A stretch of DNA of 64,000 bases, taken from positions 1-64,000 of the forward strand of contig NZ_VCHX02000101.1 of NCBI RefSeq assembly GCF_005768555.2, written 5' to 3'. The position numbers were made by a program, and so were the translations under genes. Positions 60,675 to 64,000 of this stretch are shown here, piece after piece (within the stretch, counting starts at the first letter, position 1; every line of letters begins with the position of its first letter). The notes under the pieces were generated by a model that ran no database searches, was not told the DNA's origin, and saw only the letters and a list, made by a program, of their open reading frames with translations. The DNA comes from Streptomyces sporangiiformans. Its GTDB lineage: Bacteria; Actinomycetota; Actinomycetes; Streptomycetales; Streptomycetaceae.

Positions 60675-60827
60675 TCAGGAGTTCGCAGGCTTAATTTCCT
60701 GGACTCGACTGGAGCCTTCCCAGCTGATGTCGCGGGGCGACTGTGGTCTTGGGGTTCCGCAGGCCGTCAACAGCAGAGGTGCCGTCGCGACGAGCGCGGC
60801 AGCAACGAGCAAAGGTCGGCGCTTCAA
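60675..60827 (-). pseudogene. 50-codon fusion relic: lipoprotein start joined to partner end
   Basis: TTG 60827 follows GGGGAG. The protein starts LKRRPLLVAAALVATAPLLL, TAC with Cys23, exactly the family-A signal. After GTPRPQSP it continues DISWEGSSRVQEIKPANS, which matches the partner family C-terminus (EISWEG...VQEIQSINR). An in-frame deletion of about 1.6 kb has thus removed the lipoprotein body, the overlap and most of the partner. It could still be expressed as a tiny lipopeptide. Confidence 0.78.
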
Positions 60828-60867
60828 GGCGGACTCCCCGTGAGACAAAGGATTGGTCAAGAGCACT

Positions 60868-60898
60868 GACGGTAGCCGTATGGCTGGTGGTTTCGCCA
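60868..60898 (-). promoter_or_regulatory. Family-A upstream element, third copy
   Basis: On the minus strand TGGCGAAACCA (60898-60888) then TACGGCTACCGTCA (60881-60868), equivalent to TGGCGAAACCA and ACGGATACCGTCA at 37841-37872 with the same spacing. The leader to the start codon (TGTCTCACGGGGAGT) is also conserved. The promoter survives although the genes behind it are gone. Confidence 0.6.
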
Positions 60899-61660
60899 GG
60901 TCGGACCCGCCTCAAGGAGCGGGCAACCAGGGATTTCTTGTGGCATATCGGGCAGTCTTGTCCCCTGACAGTGTCCACGAGCGGATGCCCAAGAAGTACC
61001 GGCGCTGAGGGAGCGCACCAGGCAGGTGTGGCCTCTGTGTTCGCGTCAGCTATCGGAGCTTGTGCCCCTCCAGACACCTTCGCCGGCGCTCCCTTCTGTC
61101 GTGTTCAGTAGGCCGCGGTGGCTTCGCAGACCCGGCGCGGCAGAGGCCCAGACGAGCGCTGAGCCGAACAGACGCGGTCTCAGTCGCCGTTGTTCCAGGC
61201 ATTGGCAACAAGGGGGAGCGCGGGACACGGGTGCGGCCGTTGCTTGGCTTGTGCGCGGCTTCTTGGATGCCGGTCCATGCGGCTCAAGGAAAACACCCAA
61301 AGGGCCATGTCACGGCGAGCTTGCCCTAACGCACCCGGCGAAGCCCTGCACTTCGGCCAGGAGTCCGCACACGTCTCGTCGCCCAGTGCCGTTCGGCAGG
61401 AGGAGCGGAGACGGATCGTTGCCGAAATCCAGACAGCCGTGGCGGTTGTCCAAGCTCCCCCTCGGAGTACCCCAGCGACACACAGCGGTCAAGTCACTCG
61501 ACTCGGCGCAAGGTCGAGCGGGTACCCGTACTCGTGGTCATCGCCGTTCATACGGCCCACCCAAACGCAAACCGGTGCGGCAGAGCGCAACCGCGCCCCA
61601 CCGCACCGGACAGCCAACCTGAGGCCGAGCCCAACCACGGCCCAGCCAGAGCCAGTCGAA
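60899..61660. other. Long gene-free stretch beside the T7SS genes
   Basis: About 760 bp with no supported gene. On the minus strand 61310-61492 reads TAVCRWGTPRGSLDNRHGCL, DFGNDPSPLLLPNGTGRR, GLLAEVQGFAG, which may be the end of a lost gene, but there is no start. The rest shows no pattern I can name. Confidence 0.4.
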
Positions 61661-61966
61661 CTAGCCCTTGACGCCCTTCGCCAGCTCCTGGTCCAGGTCC
61701 TCGTACGCCTTCGCGGCGTTGGTGAGGAACTTGGACATGCCGGTCAGGCCGTCGATCGTGTCCTTGGCGCCCTTCTTGAACTCGGTGAAGGCGTCCTCGA
61801 AGGCCTGCGAACCCTTGCGGGTGGTGTAGCCGTCCTTGACGAGGCCCTGGATGTAGCGCTCGAGGGCGTCCAGCTTCTCGTCGATCTTGTCCTTGGCGTC
61901 GGTCAGCTTGGTAGCCGCCTTGTGCATCTCGTCATATGTGATATCTGCGTCTTTGCCGCCGGCCAT
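61661..61966 (-). CDS. WXG100-family (EsxA-like) T7SS protein
   Basis: 101 aa from ATG 61966 with GGAGGAC upstream. Two long helices (DITYDEMHKAATKLTDAKDK, FTEFKKGAKDTIDGLTGMSK) and a turn GYTTRKGSQAFEDAF, then YEDLDQELAKGVKG. The WxG tripeptide itself is absent, as in several streptomycete EsxA-like proteins. It is divergent from the EccC-type ATPase, the core of the T7SS. Confidence 0.85.
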   Translation of the reverse strand: MAGGKDADITYDEMHKAATKLTDAKDKIDEKLDALERYIQGLVKDGYTTRKGSQAFEDAFTEFKKGAKDTIDGLTGMSKFLTNAAKAYEDLDQELAKGVKG

Positions 61967-62249
61967 GTGGCGTCCTCCGTAACTCGACGTGCCGCAGGGC
62001 CTACCCCCGTGGCTCCTGATGCGAACGATGCGATCATCCGCCTGGGCCAGCAGCTTACGCAGGACGCTTGCAGGAGCACACCCCGGATCCGTCAAGAGCC
62101 TCCAGGGAACCGGCACATACGCCGTTGCCCATGGGAAGGGTGGAGCGGATATCGTCACTGCACAGTGCGGTGACCACTGAGGTCCGTCGGCCGGAGGCCG
62201 CCGCGGCAGGCCACTGACAGGTCAACAGGGTTTTACGGGGAGGACGATC
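61967..62249. promoter_or_regulatory. Divergent region between esxA-like and eccC-like genes
   Basis: 283 bp that must hold both promoters. GGGGAGG at 62237-62243 is the ribosome site of the ATPase gene. I cannot pick out a -35/-10 pair with confidence. Confidence 0.4.
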
Positions 62250-64000
62250 GTGCGCCTGACTCTGACCGTCGTCGATCCGCTCGGCGGTGCCAACGCCGAC
62301 GTGGTGCTCGACGCGGATCCTGAGTCCTCGTTGGGGGACATCGCGAAAGAGCTGGCCGCGCACGTCGGTTACAGCGGTGGGGCCCAGATCATTCCCATCG
62401 GGCAGCACCAGGCGGCGAGCAGCGGAGCGCCCGTCGTGTACGTGGACGGCCATCCCGTTGACCCGAACGCCACCATCGGCACCTCCCCGCTGCGCGAGGG
62501 CGCCGTCGTCAGTCTGCACGACCCCGCCGGCTGTCTGCCCGGTGAGCCCACCGGCCTCGTCGAGTTGCGGGTCGCGAGCGGGCCCGCCGCGGGCGCCGTG
62601 CACCGGCTGGGGATAGGCCGGTACGACATCGGCAGCGGACCCGCGTCCGCCATCCGCATCGACGATCCAGAACTGCCCGCCCGAGCGCTGACGTTGTCAA
62701 TCGCAACGGATGGAACCTGCCAAGTCGCCCTGCACGGGAAACTAAAGGACGACCAGCGCGAGCTGCTCGATCAGCGCGACAGGGACAGCAAAGACAACAA
62801 GGACGACAAGGGCGACAGGGGCAACAAGGGCAGCAAGGGCAAGGACAGAGACAACAAAGGCGTCACCCTCGACGGGGAGCCTCTCGACGGCACCGACTGG
62901 CCCCTCGGCGCCCAGATCGCCGTAGGCAACACCCTGCTCGAACTCGACCGCTACTCCCCGCCGAACGCCGCGCTCAAGTGGTCGGAGGACGGCACCGGCC
63001 TCGACTACAACCGCCCGCCCCGGCTCCAGCCGCCGGAGCGTCAGACCAGGTTCAAACTGCCCGCGCCGCCTCGTGACTTCGAGGCCCGGCCGCTGCCCTG
63101 GCTGATGGCATTGACTCCGCTCGTCGGCGCCGTCGTATCCGTGATGATCTTCGGACGCTGGTACTACATGATCATGGCTCTGCTGAGCCCGCTGATCCTC
63201 TTCGGCAACTACTTCATGGACAAGAAGCACGGGCGCAAGTCCCATGCGAAGCAGGTCAAGGAGTACAAGGAGCACAAGGAGCGGATCGAGAAGGATGCGG
63301 AGGACGCTCTCGTAGCCGAGCGGCTCGACCGGCGGCAGGCCGTCCCCGATCCGGCGACCGTGCTGTCGATGAGCACTGGGCCCCGTACACGGCTGTGGGA
63401 GCGACGGCGCACCGACCCCGACCATCTGCTGCTGCGCGTCGGCACCGGTCAACTGCCCTCCGAGGTCGTGCTCGACGACCCCGAGCAGGACGACCACAAG
63501 CGCGAGGTCACCTGGACGATCGAGGACGCTCCGGTCGCGCTGCCGCTGCGCGACCGCGGTGTCGTCGGCATCGCTGGGCCCGGCGACTCGGCGCAGGCGC
63601 TGGGGCGTTGGGTCGTCGCGCAGGCCGCCGTGCTGCACAGCCCGCTGGACGTGCAGTTCTACGTTCTGACGGAGAACAGTGCGCAGCCCAGCTGGGACTG
63701 GGTCCGCTGGCTGCCGCACTCACGCCCGTCCGGCGCCCAGGACGCCAACGTCCTCATCGGTTCGGACGCCGAGACCGTCGGCGCCCGTATCGGCGAACTG
63801 ACCCAGCTCCTCGACGCCCGCCAGAAGGCGACCAAGCAGAACGGCCGTCAGGCGAGCTTCACCGACCCGGACATCGTCGTCATCTGGGACGGTTCGCGAC
63901 GGCTGCGGTCCATGCCGGGTGTCGTACGTCTGCTGCGTGAGGGTCCGGCCGTCAGCATGTACGCGATATGCCTCGACTCCGAGGAACGGTTCCTGCCCGG
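62250..64000 (+). CDS. EccC/FtsK-SpoIIIE-type T7SS ATPase with FHA domain (partial)
   Basis: At least 583 codons from GTG 62250; the 3' end lies beyond the window. N-terminal ubiquitin-like segment (LTLTVVDPLGGANADVVLDA), then an FHA-like domain (LGIGRYDIGSGPASAIRIDD, LDGEPLDGTDWPLGAQIAVG). A low-complexity Lys/Asp/Gly/Asn insert of about 35 residues (near 175-210) sits in an FHA loop. Two membrane helices at about 282-305 and 306-324, then the start of the cytosolic ATPase part (VVGIAGPGDSAQALGRWVVA). Walker motifs are not yet reached. By family it is the motor of type VII secretion. Confidence 0.88.
   Translation, partial: MRLTLTVVDPLGGANADVVLDADPESSLGDIAKELAAHVGYSGGAQIIPIGQHQAASSGAPVVYVDGHPVDPNATIGTSPLREGAVVSLHDPAGCLPGEPTGLVELRVASGPAAGAVHRLGIGRYDIGSGPASAIRIDDPELPARALTLSIATDGTCQVALHGKLKDDQRELLDQRDRDSKDNKDDKGDRGNKGSKGKDRDNKGVTLDGEPLDGTDWPLGAQIAVGNTLLELDRYSPPNAALKWSEDGTGLDYNRPPRLQPPERQTRFKLPAPPRDFEARPLPWLMALTPLVGAVVSVMIFGRWYYMIMALLSPLILFGNYFMDKKHGRKSHAKQVKEYKEHKERIEKDAEDALVAERLDRRQAVPDPATVLSMSTGPRTRLWERRRTDPDHLLLRVGTGQLPSEVVLDDPEQDDHKREVTWTIEDAPVALPLRDRGVVGIAGPGDSAQALGRWVVAQAAVLHSPLDVQFYVLTENSAQPSWDWVRWLPHSRPSGAQDANVLIGSDAETVGARIGELTQLLDARQKATKQNGRQASFTDPDIVVIWDGSRRLRSMPGVVRLLREGPAVSMYAICLDSEERFLP

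Noticed and set aside
61310..61492. 60-codon leftward frame next to the esxA-like gene
   Set aside because: Could be the tail of a lost gene, but no start, ribosome site or recognisable family.

Overview
This window is high-GC actinobacterial DNA, almost certainly from a Streptomyces chromosome. The reasons are GC-rich third codon positions, frequent GTG/TTG starts, ATGA/GTGA stop-start overlaps, an XRE/DUF5753-DUF397 pair, a Tad/Flp pilus operon of actinobacterial layout, a futalosine-pathway menaquinone gene at the left edge, and a type VII secretion (T7SS) locus at the right edge. I see no rRNA, tRNA, CRISPR array or prophage.

Layout. 1-5.9 kb: the 5' end of mqnC (runs off the left edge), a prepilin peptidase, a cytochrome P450 whose K-helix ExxR motif is disrupted, a 21-bp tandem repeat and a large membrane LysM/BTAD protein. 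6.2-15.5 kb: a heavily rearranged accessory region. It starts with an intact lipoprotein/secreted-partner gene pair, then three tandem paralogous small genes (the first broken by TGA), a LysE-type exporter, duplicated and deleted remnants of a second lipoprotein/partner pair, and a gene split by a ~3.0 kb insertion flanked by an 8-bp direct repeat. It ends with a WXG100-like gene that has no adjacent effector gene. 15.6-17.4 kb: an ATPase-fold regulator gene, an XRE regulator and a DUF397 gene. 17.4-24.0 kb: a complete leftward Tad operon (CpaB, CpaE-like, TadA, TadB, TadC, Flp pilin, two TadE-like, TadG-like); the prepilin peptidase at 0.3-1.1 kb would process its pilins. 24.4-30.5 kb: a membrane protein, two unknowns, an Rpn/PD-(D/E)XK-like gene with a duplicated tail, a LysM/transglycosylase gene preceded by a c-di-AMP (ydaO-type) riboswitch, and an APH-family kinase.

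30.4-37.3 kb: a run of small, mostly leftward genes that looks like an immunity-gene array. It has two SUKH-like genes (one frameshifted), a DUF416-like gene (frameshifted), a possible DUF4303-like gene and several unrecognised paralogs. 37.8-51.2 kb: the main rightward accessory block. It holds a lipoprotein/partner pair, a WXG100-like gene with a large T7SS-type substrate gene, a DcrB/PsbP-like gene, membrane proteins (two sharing a repeated extracytoplasmic domain and a C..NPLHG..CxxC tail), and a second DcrB-like/WXG100-like/substrate/DcrB-like operon. 51-57.3 kb: small membrane genes, decayed genes, a third lipoprotein/partner pair and an IS21 remnant. 57.3-60.8 kb: a mirror-image leftward cassette (WXG100-like, substrate, membrane, DcrB-like, immunity-like) led by a 50-aa relic in which a lipoprotein start is fused to a partner end. 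61.7-64 kb: an EsxA-like WXG100 gene and, divergently, an FHA-containing EccC/FtsK-type ATPase that runs off the right edge.

Main interpretation. Flanking the T7SS ATPase is a repeatedly duplicated cassette: (lipoprotein - translationally coupled secreted partner), (WXG100-like - large substrate), (DcrB-like protein), plus immunity-like genes. Copies range from intact to eroded. The lipoprotein and partner families carry no domain I recognise. Their coupling, their shared upstream element and their position beside WXG100/substrate operons make them the best candidate here for an undescribed accessory system of actinobacterial T7SS.
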